Source of the DNA: Clostridium hydrogenum
GTDB lineage: Bacteria > Bacillota > Clostridia > Clostridiales > Clostridiaceae
Direction of reading: 5' to 3'
DNA: 64,000 nt
NCBI RefSeq assembly: GCF_021432385.1
Contig: NZ_JAEACT010000002.1
Coordinates: 434,001-498,000 of the forward strand
The position numbers and the translations under genes are program-made. Below, piece by piece: positions 54,155 to 63,866 of this stretch; the first letter of the stretch is position 1, and each line of letters opens with the position of its first letter. The notes beneath the pieces were generated by a model. It did no database searches and was not told the origin of the DNA. It was given only the letters and a program-made list of their open reading frames with translations.

Positions 54155-55705
54155 CTATTCTCCTTTCATCAAGTCTAAGAATGGATTAAAGTATTCTTCA
54201 TGCTTTTCTACTACGCCATCAAGACCTTTTCCCATATTTCTTTCTCTTTTAATACCTGCAAAAGCACCTTTTTCAAGGGTATTGAACATTCCGTCTCTTT
54301 CTATATCCTTTAAAAGTTCATAGGCTTTCTTTAATACAAAATCAGCTCTTTGTTGAATTATTCCGTTTTCCTTAAACTCTATTTCATCACCTAAAGACTT
54401 CATTGTATTTGCTATATATGAGGCATTTTCAATAGAAAGCGCTCTATCAGACATAAATGGAGTATGAATAGCTTCTGTAAGCATTCCAAGAAGGTGAATC
54501 CTTTGATTTGTTAAAACAGTTACTATATTAAATAAAGTATCTTGAACATGTCCTTTAAATATATTTCCCGTCATATATTTTGTTGGCGGCATATATTTAA
54601 GCGGTGCTTTATCAAAAATTTCTCTTGCCATTTGTGCCTGTGCAAGCTCATATACGAAACCATTTTCTAATTCTGGATTCATTTCAAAAGCATGTCCAAG
54701 ACCCATTTGTTCTTCCTTTAAACCTGCCATAAGTGCAAACTGCTCATTTATGAATTGCGATGACAACACTGTATGTGCCTCTTCATAAGCATCTGCTGTA
54801 GTCAAATAGTTGTCCTCACCAGTATTTATAATAACTCCTGCATAACCATTAATTACTCTTGAAAAATATTGGTCTACAAGAGTTCTTTTCATATTTATAT
54901 CCCTAAAAAGTATTCCATACAATGCGTCATTAAGCATTACATCTAATCTCTCCAAGGCTCCCATTGCTGCAATTTCTGGCATACATAAACCAGAACAGTA
55001 ATTACAAAGCCTTATATATCTATGAAGTTCAGCTCCAACATCATCAAGTGCTTTCCTCATAAGCTTAAAGTTTTCTTGAGTTGCAAAAGTTCCTCCAAAG
55101 CCTTCAGTAGTTGCTCCATATGGTACATAATCAAGTAAACTTTGTCCTGTAGTTCTTATAACCGCAATTACATCTGCCCCTTGTTTTGCAGCTGCTACTG
55201 CTTGAGTTATATCTTCATATATATTTCCTGTTGCCACTATTACATAAAGCAGTGGTCCTTTTTTGTCTCCATAAGAATTTAAAAATTCATCTCTTTTTTT
55301 CCTATTTTTCTTTATCTTTTCTATAGTTTTTGTGGCTATATTTATTGCATTATCCATAGTTAAGAAGTTATCTTTTGAATTATAATCCGTAAGCTTCATT
55401 GTTCCCTTTGAAACTTCTTCTGCTATCTCCTGAACGGAAAGTCCAGTTTCAAGCATGGCATTACTCAAATAGTAAGCGGCTCCTTTGCCTAAACCATTAC
55501 CCTCTTTTATATTTTCAACTACAACATTAGGAAGCGGAACTCCTTCTTCATTGACACCATCTATGCCCATTAACCTGCATACAGTTCTTTCTACAGAAAC
55601 AGTTGTGTGTTTATCTATAAAATTTTGCACATCTACTGCTATATTATGAGCAGCTTCTCTTGCTTTTTTTACCGTTTCAAAATCAAGATTAAGTTTACTT
55701 TTCAT
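54155..55705 (-). CDS. kamD: Lysine 5,6-aminomutase alpha subunit
   Basis: 516 aa, the usual size. Adenosylcobalamin- and PLP-dependent TIM-barrel subunit; conserved stretches include RLCNYCSGLCMPEIAAMGAL and MSDRALSIENASYI. With KamE it forms 3,5-diaminohexanoate from beta-lysine. Overlaps kamC by 11 nt. Confidence 0.95.
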   Translation of the reverse strand: MKSKLNLDFETVKKAREAAHNIAVDVQNFIDKHTTVSVERTVCRLMGIDGVNEEGVPLPNVVVENIKEGNGLGKGAAYYLSNAMLETGLSVQEIAEEVSKGTMKLTDYNSKDNFLTMDNAINIATKTIEKIKKNRKKRDEFLNSYGDKKGPLLYVIVATGNIYEDITQAVAAAKQGADVIAVIRTTGQSLLDYVPYGATTEGFGGTFATQENFKLMRKALDDVGAELHRYIRLCNYCSGLCMPEIAAMGALERLDVMLNDALYGILFRDINMKRTLVDQYFSRVINGYAGVIINTGEDNYLTTADAYEEAHTVLSSQFINEQFALMAGLKEEQMGLGHAFEMNPELENGFVYELAQAQMAREIFDKAPLKYMPPTKYMTGNIFKGHVQDTLFNIVTVLTNQRIHLLGMLTEAIHTPFMSDRALSIENASYIANTMKSLGDEIEFKENGIIQQRADFVLKKAYELLKDIERDGMFNTLEKGAFAGIKRERNMGKGLDGVVEKHEEYFNPFLDLMKGE

Positions 55706-57134
55706 AATCTTCCTCCATACTAATAATCTCCTTATCTATTCCCATGAGCCTGCATATATTCATAGCATCTCTTGGAATAGGCGTATCCTTCTCTACTTTT
55801 TCTAAAGAATAGTCCATATATCTATTTATAAGCTTTAAGAAATCTTCTTCTTTTTCAATTCCACTTATTGATGAAAAATCAACCTTTGAAAGACCCTTTA
55901 CTTGATAATGGTTACTTGCAACACTACAAACACCATCATAATGAGTAGATATTAAGCTTATGGAATGAAAGCTATTTAAATATTTTACAAGTGCTTTTGT
56001 AATACTGCTGCCTTCCTCTGGATTTGTGCCTCTAGCAAATTCATCTAAAATTATAAATCCTCTTTTTTGCTTTATATCCTTTAAAATTTGCTTTAATTTA
56101 ATTACTTCTCCGCCAAAGGTGCTCAAGCCATTTTGAAGAGATTCCGCATCCTCACTCAAAAAATACATAAATTCCAATGGAATAAATTCGAATTCTTCTG
56201 CAAAAACATAAAAACCCATGTAAGCTAATATATAGTTTAAAGCCGCTATACTTAAAGCAACGGTTTTTCCACCCATGTTAGCTCCTGTAATAACTGTAGT
56301 CCCCATTGAAATTTCTAAATTAATTGGCTGAAATCTCCCGCCTTTTTCTTGAACCTTCTGCTTTACCATTGGATTAACACCATTAACAAGCTTAATTTTA
56401 TTGCCTAGTACCGGTCTTGAAAGTCCGTACACTATGGCACACCTTGCCTTTGCTACTGTGATATCTAAGCTTCCTACTGAAGAAGTGCTTTGTAACAGTT
56501 CATCTGCATATTTTGATATTTCTGAGCTAAAATTTTTTCTTATTACAAATTCTTCGTCTTTTTCCTCATTTGTTATTTCCGCTCTCTTTTTTAAAAGTTC
56601 TCTTCTCTTTTCGCTGTCTCTTTCCTTATAAATAAGCTTTTCTATCTCCCTCTTAGCAGTTCTTATTTTTAAAAGCTTATCTGAATAATCATCATATATT
56701 GCAAAACTTGAAGTTTTAGTTTTCCCTTGGTTTAAGCAGTCACAAATTTCATAAAAATCCTGAAGTCTTATACCATCAAGCTCTAATTTATTTTCCATGC
56801 AGCACTGCTTTAATTCTGAAAGAAGCATTACATAATTTTTAACTTCGAAAAGCTCAACTTCATCTAGTACTTCTCCATTTTTACTTCTTTTAAAGGTGTT
56901 TTTTATATCTTTAAATCTCATAAATAAACTTTCAAGTTCATTAAAACATTTACCATTTTTCATAATCAAACTGCATTTATCTATATTGTCATATTGCCTA
57001 AAAAGCTCATTTTCTTCTTTTATTATACCTAACTTTGAAAACTCAATTCTTCCAAAAACACTTGATATTGAAAGACCTTCCATTACAAAATTAAATCCTA
57101 TTTTGCCACGTGTTTTTTCATCTAAAAAAATCAT
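55695..57134 (-). CDS. kamC: MutS-like ATPase, lysine 5,6-aminomutase reactivase subunit KamC
   Basis: 479 aa. The C-terminal ATPase is MutS-like: TTVITGANMGGKTVALSIAA (Walker A), IILDEFARGTNPEEGS (Walker B) and ISTHYDG. The N-terminal MutS mismatch-binding domains are missing. Known kam operons carry this gene together with kamB; the pair is thought to reactivate inactivated aminomutase. Overlaps both neighbours (11 nt with kamD, 4 nt with kamB). Confidence 0.85.
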   Translation of the reverse strand: MIFLDEKTRGKIGFNFVMEGLSISSVFGRIEFSKLGIIKEENELFRQYDNIDKCSLIMKNGKCFNELESLFMRFKDIKNTFKRSKNGEVLDEVELFEVKNYVMLLSELKQCCMENKLELDGIRLQDFYEICDCLNQGKTKTSSFAIYDDYSDKLLKIRTAKREIEKLIYKERDSEKRRELLKKRAEITNEEKDEEFVIRKNFSSEISKYADELLQSTSSVGSLDITVAKARCAIVYGLSRPVLGNKIKLVNGVNPMVKQKVQEKGGRFQPINLEISMGTTVITGANMGGKTVALSIAALNYILAYMGFYVFAEEFEFIPLEFMYFLSEDAESLQNGLSTFGGEVIKLKQILKDIKQKRGFIILDEFARGTNPEEGSSITKALVKYLNSFHSISLISTHYDGVCSVASNHYQVKGLSKVDFSSISGIEKEEDFLKLINRYMDYSLEKVEKDTPIPRDAMNICRLMGIDKEIISMEEDYEK

Positions 57135-58174
57135 TCTATCACGTCCACTTCATATTCCCTAACATTAAAAATAGGTACATCAATTTTGCTTTTAAACATA
57201 TTGTATATTTCCTCATAATTCAAAACATATCCAGAGGGTGACCATGGGTTTACACTTATCCCAACTACATTTATACTTTGAGCTGCTTTTATGCTGCCGC
57301 CTTTTAATATAAATCTATCGTAGGTACTTTTCTTAACAAAGATTTTTGTACCATCCTCTACTACAAAAATAACCTTTTTAAAAACAAAATTAGAAGCTAA
57401 AAGTTTTAAAATAAAATTATCTGTTAAAATACCTTTTATAAAAACATAATTTAATTCCTTTGAATAATTGGAAATAACCTCTTCATATGAACTTATAGCT
57501 GTTTCTACCTTACTTTTTTTAATGCAATTTTCATAAATAAAAGCAAGTCTAGAATGCTCCATTACCTTTTCATATAACTTTGAAACTTCCTCTGAAGCCT
57601 TTGGCAATCTTAAAAAGCTCATAAAATTTAAGGTTTCCTCGCAAAGTAACTTCACCTTTTCTGAAAAAGCTGCTCCTGTACACATAACTGCTGCTTCTGT
57701 AATTGTTGGGGCTGCAAAACTTTTTCTAGAAAGTGCTCCATCTACAAGAATAAAATCAGCACCATAAAATTTAAGCCTATAAATAACCTCTTTAATTTGA
57801 TTTTTTGTAGCTGGTCCTGCAATTTCTACAAAACCAGCTGTAATACTCTTTGCAATTACTATATCTCCCATAGGTGTCCCTATATTCAAAACCTCAAGTA
57901 TTTCAAAACCTGCGTCACTCTTTAAAAGTACATTTTTTGCAGTAGCCACCAAGGTTCCCTCTTGCACGTATATCCTTGGCTTATGGGTAAAAGTTACAAT
58001 ATCCTCTTCCTCACCATCACGTCCTACAGAAGTAAGTGCAAGCTTTCTATCCTTAACTACATTTATGATAAAATTAAGTGTTGTTGTCTTACCGGTGTTT
58101 TTCTCCATGCCTATAATTGATATAGTTTTATATTTTAAAATTTCTTTTATAAATTCCCCAAAGTCATTATGCAT
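57131..58174 (-). CDS. kamB: Lysine 5,6-aminomutase reactivase subunit KamB
   Basis: 347 aa. A P-loop NTPase start (SIIGMEKNTGKTTTLNFI) and an ADGAL-like Asp in FILVDGALSRKSFAAP suggest a SIMIBI-type fold. The remaining sequence has no other recognised domain. It lies between kamA and kamC in tight overlap (8 and 4 nt). Assignment as KamB is from operon position and general similarity. Confidence 0.8.
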   Translation of the reverse strand: MHNDFGEFIKEILKYKTISIIGMEKNTGKTTTLNFIINVVKDRKLALTSVGRDGEEEDIVTFTHKPRIYVQEGTLVATAKNVLLKSDAGFEILEVLNIGTPMGDIVIAKSITAGFVEIAGPATKNQIKEVIYRLKFYGADFILVDGALSRKSFAAPTITEAAVMCTGAAFSEKVKLLCEETLNFMSFLRLPKASEEVSKLYEKVMEHSRLAFIYENCIKKSKVETAISSYEEVISNYSKELNYVFIKGILTDNFILKLLASNFVFKKVIFVVEDGTKIFVKKSTYDRFILKGGSIKAAQSINVVGISVNPWSPSGYVLNYEEIYNMFKSKIDVPIFNVREYEVDVIE

Positions 58175-59435
58175 CTAAATCGTTAAACTTCTTTGCTCTA
58201 AGCTTTCTTTCTATTCCGCCAGCTTCTATGGTCATTTTTTCTCCACTTAAAAGTCCAGATATACCTATTTCATGAGCCTTTTTCTTTCCTCTGCAATATT
58301 CACAGTGGCAATCTGGAGTGTAGCTTTCAGGCTCCTTGTACGTAGTTATAACACCTTCAAAGTTTCTGAGTATAACCTTGTCATTACTTTGGCTTATAAC
58401 ATAGTTAGGCATTACTGGTATCTTTCCACCTCCACCTGGTGCATCAACAACAAAGGTCGGTACACAGTAACCAGAAGTATGTCCCCTTAAACCTTCTATT
58501 ATTTCAACGCCCTTGGATACAGGTGTTCTAAAGTGACTTAATCCCATTGAAAGATCACATTGGTATATATAATATGGTCTTACCCTTATTCTAACAAGTT
58601 CATTTACTAATTTTCTCATGACATGAACACAATCATTTACTCCTCTTAAAAGCACTGATTGATTTCCAAGTGGTATTCCTGCATCAGCTATCATTTCACA
58701 TACTTTCTTAGACTCTTCAGTAATTTCATTTGGATGATTAAAATGTGTGTTAATCCATATTGGATGATACTTTCTAAGCATTTTCAAGAGATCTTCTGTT
58801 ATTCTTTGAGGCATAACAACCGGAACTCTTGAGCCTATTCTTATTATTTCTACATGAGGAATTGCTCTTAATTTTTTTATAATATATTCAAGCACGTCAT
58901 CATCTACTAAAAGTGCATCTCCACCAGATAAAAGTACGTCTCTTACAGCTGGAGTTTTTGCTACATATTCAATGCATTTATCAATTTGAGTCATAGATAA
59001 GCATTTGTCAGTGTGTCCTGCAAACCTTCTTCTAGTACAATGCCTGCAATACATTGAACATTGATTTGTTATAAGCATAAGGACTCTATCTGGATATCTA
59101 TGAGTAAGTCCTAGCACTGGTGAATCACCATCTTCATGAAGTGGGTCAGTAAGATCACCATCAGCTACATAAAGTTCATCTATAGTTGGAATTGCTTGCT
59201 TTCTTACTGGATCAAATTTATCCTTCGGATCTATCAAGGAAAGATAATATGGTGTTATAGCCATCTTAAGTTTTTCCAAACACTTCTTAGCTCCCTCTTC
59301 TTCTTCTGGAGTAAGCTCTATATATTTTTTAAGTTCATCTACAGTTTCAATTCTATTTCTAAACTGCCATTTCCAATCGTTCCAATCACTATCGGAAACA
59401 CCTTTAAAAAGTTCAAATCTTCTGCTCTTATTCAT
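58167..59435 (-). CDS. kamA: Lysine 2,3-aminomutase
   Basis: 422 aa. Radical SAM/PLP enzyme converting L-lysine to L-beta-lysine. The cluster motif is CSMYCRHCTRRRF; the zinc-binding C-terminal Cys motif is CHCEYCRGKK, and the PLP Lys lies in the GGGGKIPVMPNY segment. The start is ATG 59435 after GGGGGAG; the 17-codon in-frame extension (MYSVLCTLYSG) is the translated tip of repeat A copy 8 and is not native. First of the kamABCDE block. Confidence 0.95.
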   Translation of the reverse strand: MNKSRRFELFKGVSDSDWNDWKWQFRNRIETVDELKKYIELTPEEEEGAKKCLEKLKMAITPYYLSLIDPKDKFDPVRKQAIPTIDELYVADGDLTDPLHEDGDSPVLGLTHRYPDRVLMLITNQCSMYCRHCTRRRFAGHTDKCLSMTQIDKCIEYVAKTPAVRDVLLSGGDALLVDDDVLEYIIKKLRAIPHVEIIRIGSRVPVVMPQRITEDLLKMLRKYHPIWINTHFNHPNEITEESKKVCEMIADAGIPLGNQSVLLRGVNDCVHVMRKLVNELVRIRVRPYYIYQCDLSMGLSHFRTPVSKGVEIIEGLRGHTSGYCVPTFVVDAPGGGGKIPVMPNYVISQSNDKVILRNFEGVITTYKEPESYTPDCHCEYCRGKKKAHEIGISGLLSGEKMTIEAGGIERKLRAKKFNDLDA

Positions 59436-59456
59436 TTTTAACTCCCCCTCTTTTCC

Positions 59457-59644
59457 AGAGTACAAAGTACAAAGTACAGAGTACAATGAATGATGATTTA
59501 TCTTCCTATCGTCAGATAAATCTACAAACTTATTGATGTTCAGCTACGCTGAACGAAATAATAATTTTATTCTAAGATCTTCCGCAGCAAAGCGGAGGAA
59601 AATCATCCTTCTCTGTACTTTGTACTCTGTTCTCTGTACTCTGT
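59457..59644. repeat. Palindromic repeat A, copy 8, between kdd and kamA
   Basis: Left tip CAGAGTACAAAGTACAAAG, right tip GTACTTTGTACTCTGTTC, which touches the kdd stop codon. Internal hairpins include GTTCAGCTACGCTGAAC and TCTTCCGCAGC. It separates the kal-kce-kdd block from kamABCDE. Confidence 0.85.
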
Positions 59645-60679
59645 CTAAGCGTATCTACTTTCAAATATTTCTCTAACTACTTTTGATTCTCTAAGTTCAT
59701 TAATTGCAATTTCGGCATGTCCTTTTGTATAGCCGTTTCCTATATAGAGAGACACGTCTTTTCCAACTCCCTCTGCTCCAAGTGCAGCCTTTGTAAAGCT
59801 TGTTGCCATTGAAAAGAAGTATGCAATTCCTTCATCTTTTACTGGAAGTATTGTAGACATTTCCGTGTTTTCAACATTTACACAATTAATTGCTATGTCA
59901 TATTCCCTTCCATCATTAGCTTCAAGAGCTTTTTCTAAAACTTCTGTTGGATTAACTGCATTTGCCATAATAACTTCATTACAGAAGCCTGTTTTTATAA
60001 GTTCTTCTTTATCTTTTTCAAAAGCTACGAGCCCAACAACTTTTCCAGTTGGTCCAACTCTTTTTCTTGCTTCATAGGAACAAAGTGTACCTGATTTTCC
60101 GAAAGCCCCCAATATTAAAACACTGTCTCCTGGTTTTACTATTTTTGATGTTTGGGCTGGTGCTCCAGCAACATCTAAGACTGCAAGTGCAAGATTTTCA
60201 GTTAAATCCTCTGGAAGTTTCACATATATCCCGCTTTCAAATAATACTGCCTTTCCTTCGATTTCAACTCTATCTATTTCCTTGTGAATCTTTGTAATTT
60301 TATCTATTTTAAGAGGTGTTAAAGAAAGTGATACTAAGGTTGCAATTTTATCTCCAACCTTAAGTCCACTGCTTAAAGTAAGGTCGCTTCCTATTTTTTC
60401 TACGGTTCCAATTAGCATTCCGCCTGAACCTGTAACTGGATTTTGCATCTTACCTTTTTCTTCAACAATCGTGAGTATTCTATTTTTAATTTTTTCTACA
60501 TCGCCATTTTGCTCTTTTTCTATCTGTGTAAAGCTTGCTGAATCTATATTAAGTGCCTGCACATCTATTAATATCTCATTATCCATTATATTCATATCAT
60601 TTGAAATTTTTTTTGCTGCCTGTGGAAGCACTCCCTTTGGCTCTATAACCCTGTGTGTTCCATACTTTGATCCCTTCAA
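59645..60679 (-). CDS. kdd: L-erythro-3,5-diaminohexanoate dehydrogenase
   Basis: 344 aa. Oxidises 3,5-diaminohexanoate to 5-amino-3-oxohexanoate with NAD. A medium-chain dehydrogenase fold; the nucleotide motif is VLILGAFGKSGTLCSYEA. The start is TTG 60679, 9 nt after GGGGG. Two nt after kce. The stop codon is immediately followed by repeat A copy 8. Confidence 0.93.
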   Translation of the reverse strand: MKGSKYGTHRVIEPKGVLPQAAKKISNDMNIMDNEILIDVQALNIDSASFTQIEKEQNGDVEKIKNRILTIVEEKGKMQNPVTGSGGMLIGTVEKIGSDLTLSSGLKVGDKIATLVSLSLTPLKIDKITKIHKEIDRVEIEGKAVLFESGIYVKLPEDLTENLALAVLDVAGAPAQTSKIVKPGDSVLILGAFGKSGTLCSYEARKRVGPTGKVVGLVAFEKDKEELIKTGFCNEVIMANAVNPTEVLEKALEANDGREYDIAINCVNVENTEMSTILPVKDEGIAYFFSMATSFTKAALGAEGVGKDVSLYIGNGYTKGHAEIAINELRESKVVREIFESRYA

Positions 60680-60681
60680 AA

Positions 60682-61512
60682 TTATTCCCCCTTATGTTTT
60701 AAATGTAAAATTTCTCTTGCTTCTTTTGGCGAAGCTATTTCTCTCCCTATTTCTCTCGAAATCCTAACTGCTTTTTCAACTAGTTCTCCATTTGATTTTG
60801 CAATAACACCCTTTGCAAGATATATATTATCTTCAAAACCAACTCTTACATGACCACCTGCTGCAGCTGCCATTGCTGCCATTGTAAACTGGTGTCTTCC
60901 TATTCCTGTTACAGTATAAACTGAGCCCTCAGGAATACTCGCTTCCATAAATGCTAAATTCATTAAGCTTGCATCTATGGCGCCCCTAACTCCCATAACA
61001 AAATTAAACTGAAGAGGTACCTTTAAAACTTTTTCCTTGTATAGCCTTATTGCTGTATCAATCATTCCCTTATCAAATACTTCAATTTCAGGTTTTACAT
61101 TGAATTCCACCATTTTCTTTGCAAAATACCTTATTGTACTTTCTGTATTTACAAAAATGTCGTCCTTTCCAAAGTTACAAGTTCCACAATCTAAACTGGC
61201 AATTTCGGGTTTTAAAAATACAGGTCCTAATCTTTCATCATTGCTCATACCAACAGCTCCACCTGTTGATGGTTCTATTATGACATCCGGACACTTTTCT
61301 TTTATTGCCATAATGCAAGCCCTAAATCTTTCATAGCTTTGAGTTGGTGTTCCATCATCTTCTCTTACATGTAGATGAATTATACTAGCTCCAGCATCAT
61401 AGGAACGTTTTGCTTCATTTGCAATTTCTTCAATAGTATACGGAACATTAGGATTATGCTCTTTAGTAACTTCCGCACCACAAATTGAAGCCGTAATTAT
61501 TAATTTATCCAT
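60682..61512 (-). CDS. kce: 3-keto-5-aminohexanoate cleavage enzyme
   Basis: 276 aa. Zinc-dependent BKACE family enzyme that combines 3-keto-5-aminohexanoate with acetyl-CoA to yield 3-aminobutyryl-CoA and acetoacetate. The zinc-binding pattern is ASIIHLHVRED near residue 45 and the late GFEDN Glu. It follows kal after 12 nt. Confidence 0.95.
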   Translation of the reverse strand: MDKLIITASICGAEVTKEHNPNVPYTIEEIANEAKRSYDAGASIIHLHVREDDGTPTQSYERFRACIMAIKEKCPDVIIEPSTGGAVGMSNDERLGPVFLKPEIASLDCGTCNFGKDDIFVNTESTIRYFAKKMVEFNVKPEIEVFDKGMIDTAIRLYKEKVLKVPLQFNFVMGVRGAIDASLMNLAFMEASIPEGSVYTVTGIGRHQFTMAAMAAAAGGHVRVGFEDNIYLAKGVIAKSNGELVEKAVRISREIGREIASPKEAREILHLKHKGE

Positions 61513-61524
61513 ACATTAGCACCC

Positions 61525-61908
61525 TTACTTTCTCTGTTTATCCTTTGGAACAATACAAGTTCCAACAGCTTTGCAAACAACTATTGGTTCTTCAAGAAAA
61601 TCTGCTGCTGAATCATTTATATCAGCTCTTTGGCTAACTACTTTTCTTGCTTCAAACTCCATTTTTCTAGATGTATTTCCTGCGTGAACTATTTTTCCTA
61701 CAGCTTCTATATAATCCCCTGCATGAACAGGAGCTAAAAAATCAACACTTTCATAGGCTCTAAATAATCCCTCATCACCATCATTTCTTATTAAAAGTTC
61801 TGTTGCTACATCGCCAAATAAAGCTAACATTTTTGCTCCATCTACTAAATTTCCGCCATAATGTGCATCTGAACTTCCCATTCTAAGTCTTATAACTACC
61901 TCTTCCAT
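61525..61908 (-). CDS. kal: 3-aminobutyryl-CoA ammonia lyase
   Basis: 127-aa hot-dog protein. It removes ammonia from 3-aminobutyryl-CoA to give crotonyl-Co[21 protein letters not shown] matches the family. GGGAGG precedes the ATG. It is the first gene of the lysine operon. The 255-bp gap to the divergent regulator holds the probable operon promoter, which could not be fixed. Confidence 0.93.
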   Translation of the reverse strand: MEEVVIRLRMGSSDAHYGGNLVDGAKMLALFGDVATELLIRNDGDEGLFRAYESVDFLAPVHAGDYIEAVGKIVHAGNTSRKMEFEARKVVSQRADINDSAADFLEEPIVVCKAVGTCIVPKDKQRK

Positions 61909-62140
61909 TTAAAGTACCTCCCGCAATACTAAACTTTCATATTGTATATTTGTAAACTTACTGATAAACTTTATAGTAAATATAAATTACTTTTTATTAA
62001 TATAATATTAATTTCAAGTTATTTTGTTGATAATTTAAAGCTTTTTATATGGTATTATTATTAATTTATCAACAACTTAATTATAATTTATTTTTACTGA
62101 TCTAACAATCAACGTCATGTACCTATTTATATAAAAATAC

Positions 62141-62155
62141 TGTACATTATGTACA
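62141..62155. promoter_or_regulatory. TGTACATTATGTACA operator-like dyad
   Basis: A perfect 15-bp odd-length palindrome 19 nt before the likely start of the PucR-type regulator and in the region shared with the lysine operon promoter. A further half-site ATGTAC lies at about 62117-62122. Confidence 0.6.
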
Positions 62156-62173
62156 ATATGGGAGATGAAATTT

Positions 62174-63367
62174 TTGTCTTTACTAATAAAAAACTTATTT
62201 GAATTTGACTCTCTTAAAGGAATTACCCTTATGACCAATGAAGATAGTGCAAATAATGAGATTTCGTGGTTTAATATAATGGAAATTTTAGACGAAATCA
62301 GCTATTTACAAAAAGGAGAGCTACTTCTTACAACTGGTTATAAGCTTGATAACGAAGAACTTAACAAAGATTTGATATACAAACTTAGTTCAAAAGGCCT
62401 TGCTGGTATGGGAATACAAACCGGGTATTACTTAGATGAAATACCTCAGTATATAATAGATGCTGGAAACAAATATAATTTCCCTATATTTAAAATTCCA
62501 AAGGATTTGAGTTTTTCAATAATTTCTCATGTGGTTTTAAAAAATGCCTACAATATAAATATTAAGTTTAAATCCGAACTACAAAAAAATAGGTTTATCT
62601 TTGAAAATTTAAGTCTTGGTAAAGAACTTAGTCTCAAGGAAAAATCTCAAATATCGGATAGCTTAAAGTTAACTTCAAATTCGAAATTATGTTTATTGAT
62701 TTTATCGGTTACTAATGCTTATGATAATTTAATTCCAGAAAGCACTATGCTCAATCTAACAAATAAATTAAGAAATTATTTGCACTCTCAAGAAATTCTA
62801 ACTATAGTTGAAATATCTAATGATAAAATTCTCTTTTTAGTTGCTTCTGACAACAAATTAGAGACTAAAAATTTAAGCATTAATATAACAGATATTTTAA
62901 AAAAGCATTGTGAATCCGAACATAATTTAATACTTCTAATTGGTGGCAGCTCTATATTTGCAAGCATAGATACATTAGTACCTTCGTTTAAAGAAGCCTA
63001 TTCTAGCTTAATAACTCTTGAAAAAATTAAGGCTAAAACAGGCATTTGTTTCTACAACTACTTAGGACTTTTTAAATCCCTTGGCTTGATTAGTTCAGAC
63101 AAATATACAGTTAATTTTCTACAACAAAAGGTTAATATACTTATAGACCATGATAAACTTCATAAAACTAATTATTTTTATACGTTAAAGTGTTACTTAA
63201 ATAATGACTGTAATATAAATGTAACTTCCGAAAAGCTTTATATACACAGGCATACCTTACGAAATCGACTGTGTAAAATAGGCGAGTTATGTAATATTGA
63301 TTTTAATGATTGTTTTTTAAAGTTAAGTTTATCGCTGGGGATTTATTTACATGATCTTTTTTCTTAA
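62174..63367 (+). CDS. PucR-family transcriptional regulator
   Basis: 397 aa. The N-terminal PucR domain (LLIKNLFEFDSLKGITLM, then YLQKGELLLTTGYKL), a GGDEF-like middle and the C-terminal HTH_30 domain (LYIHRHTLRNRLCKIGELCN) are present. Such regulators control purine or amino acid catabolism. It is divergent from the lysine fermentation operon, which makes it the likely regulator. The start is TTG 62174, since GGAGATGA lies 5 nt upstream; ATG 62165 is too close to the site. Confidence 0.85.
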   Translation: MSLLIKNLFEFDSLKGITLMTNEDSANNEISWFNIMEILDEISYLQKGELLLTTGYKLDNEELNKDLIYKLSSKGLAGMGIQTGYYLDEIPQYIIDAGNKYNFPIFKIPKDLSFSIISHVVLKNAYNINIKFKSELQKNRFIFENLSLGKELSLKEKSQISDSLKLTSNSKLCLLILSVTNAYDNLIPESTMLNLTNKLRNYLHSQEILTIVEISNDKILFLVASDNKLETKNLSINITDILKKHCESEHNLILLIGGSSIFASIDTLVPSFKEAYSSLITLEKIKAKTGICFYNYLGLFKSLGLISSDKYTVNFLQQKVNILIDHDKLHKTNYFYTLKCYLNNDCNINVTSEKLYIHRHTLRNRLCKIGELCNIDFNDCFLKLSLSLGIYLHDLFS

Positions 63368-63411
63368 ACTCATAATTAAATCTTGTAGTATAAAATTATT
63401 GCAACCAAATC

Positions 63412-63491
63412 AAGTGAAGGCTTTTAACGAGCAAAGCAAGGTAAAACCCTTCACTATTAGCTTTTTCGCCTTCTTTTTAGGCGAAAAAATT
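63412..63491. terminator. Two hairpins between the PucR gene and ferredoxin
   Basis: AGTGAAGG/CCTTCACT (63412-63456) encloses a larger loop; TTTTTCGCC/GGCGAAAAA (63462-63488) follows and can terminate in both directions. Confidence 0.75.
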
Positions 63492-63528
63492 TAACTATTA
63501 CTTCACAATATTTAAATAATTGTATCTT

Positions 63529-63717
63529 CTAATCTACTTTAATCGCATTTACCGGACATGAAGCTTCCGCATCCTTTGCCTCATCCTCAGATTCATCAGG
63601 TATTACTGTATCCTTAGCTACTGCTTTACCGTCATCCTCCATTTCAAATATTTCCGAACAAATTGTTGGACATAGTCCACATCCTATACAAGTATCCTTA
63701 TCTACATAAGCTTTCAA
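63529..63717 (-). CDS. 4Fe-4S ferredoxin
   Basis: 62 aa. A single [4Fe-4S] cluster is bound by CIGCGLC, the following C in PTIC, and the late SCPV Cys. Similar to small clostridial ferredoxins (MKAYVDKDTCIGCGLC). The start is TTG 63717, 8 nt after GGAGG; the ATG five codons earlier contains the ribosome binding site. Strong promoter upstream. Confidence 0.9.
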   Translation of the reverse strand: MKAYVDKDTCIGCGLCPTICSEIFEMEDDGKAVAKDTVIPDESEDEAKDAEASCPVNAIKVD

Positions 63718-63837
63718 GTTAACCGCCTCCATAAATTCTATAATAACCCAATTACCTTTTTTTATTCAAAAATATTCATTTAAATTATCAATTGTTTAAC
63801 ACATTTTTATGTAACTATTAATATTGCAATTTGTTAA

Positions 63838-63866
63838 GTTATATGTTAACATATTGTTAACGTCAA
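63838..63866 (-). promoter_or_regulatory. Ferredoxin promoter with GTTAAC repeat
   Basis: On the minus strand TTGACG (63866-63861), 17 nt, TATAAC (63843-63838). The spacer has GTTAACAATATGTTAAC, two GTTAAC units separated by 5 nt, which may be a binding site. Confidence 0.6.

Noticed and set aside
59436..59486. 17-codon upstream extension of kamA
   Set aside because: It is the translated tip of repeat A; the true ribosome binding site is directly before ATG 59435.
63838..63866. Rex-type operator at the ferredoxin promoter
   Set aside because: Half-sites GTTAAC are present, but the spacing does not fit TTGTTAANNNNTTAACAA.
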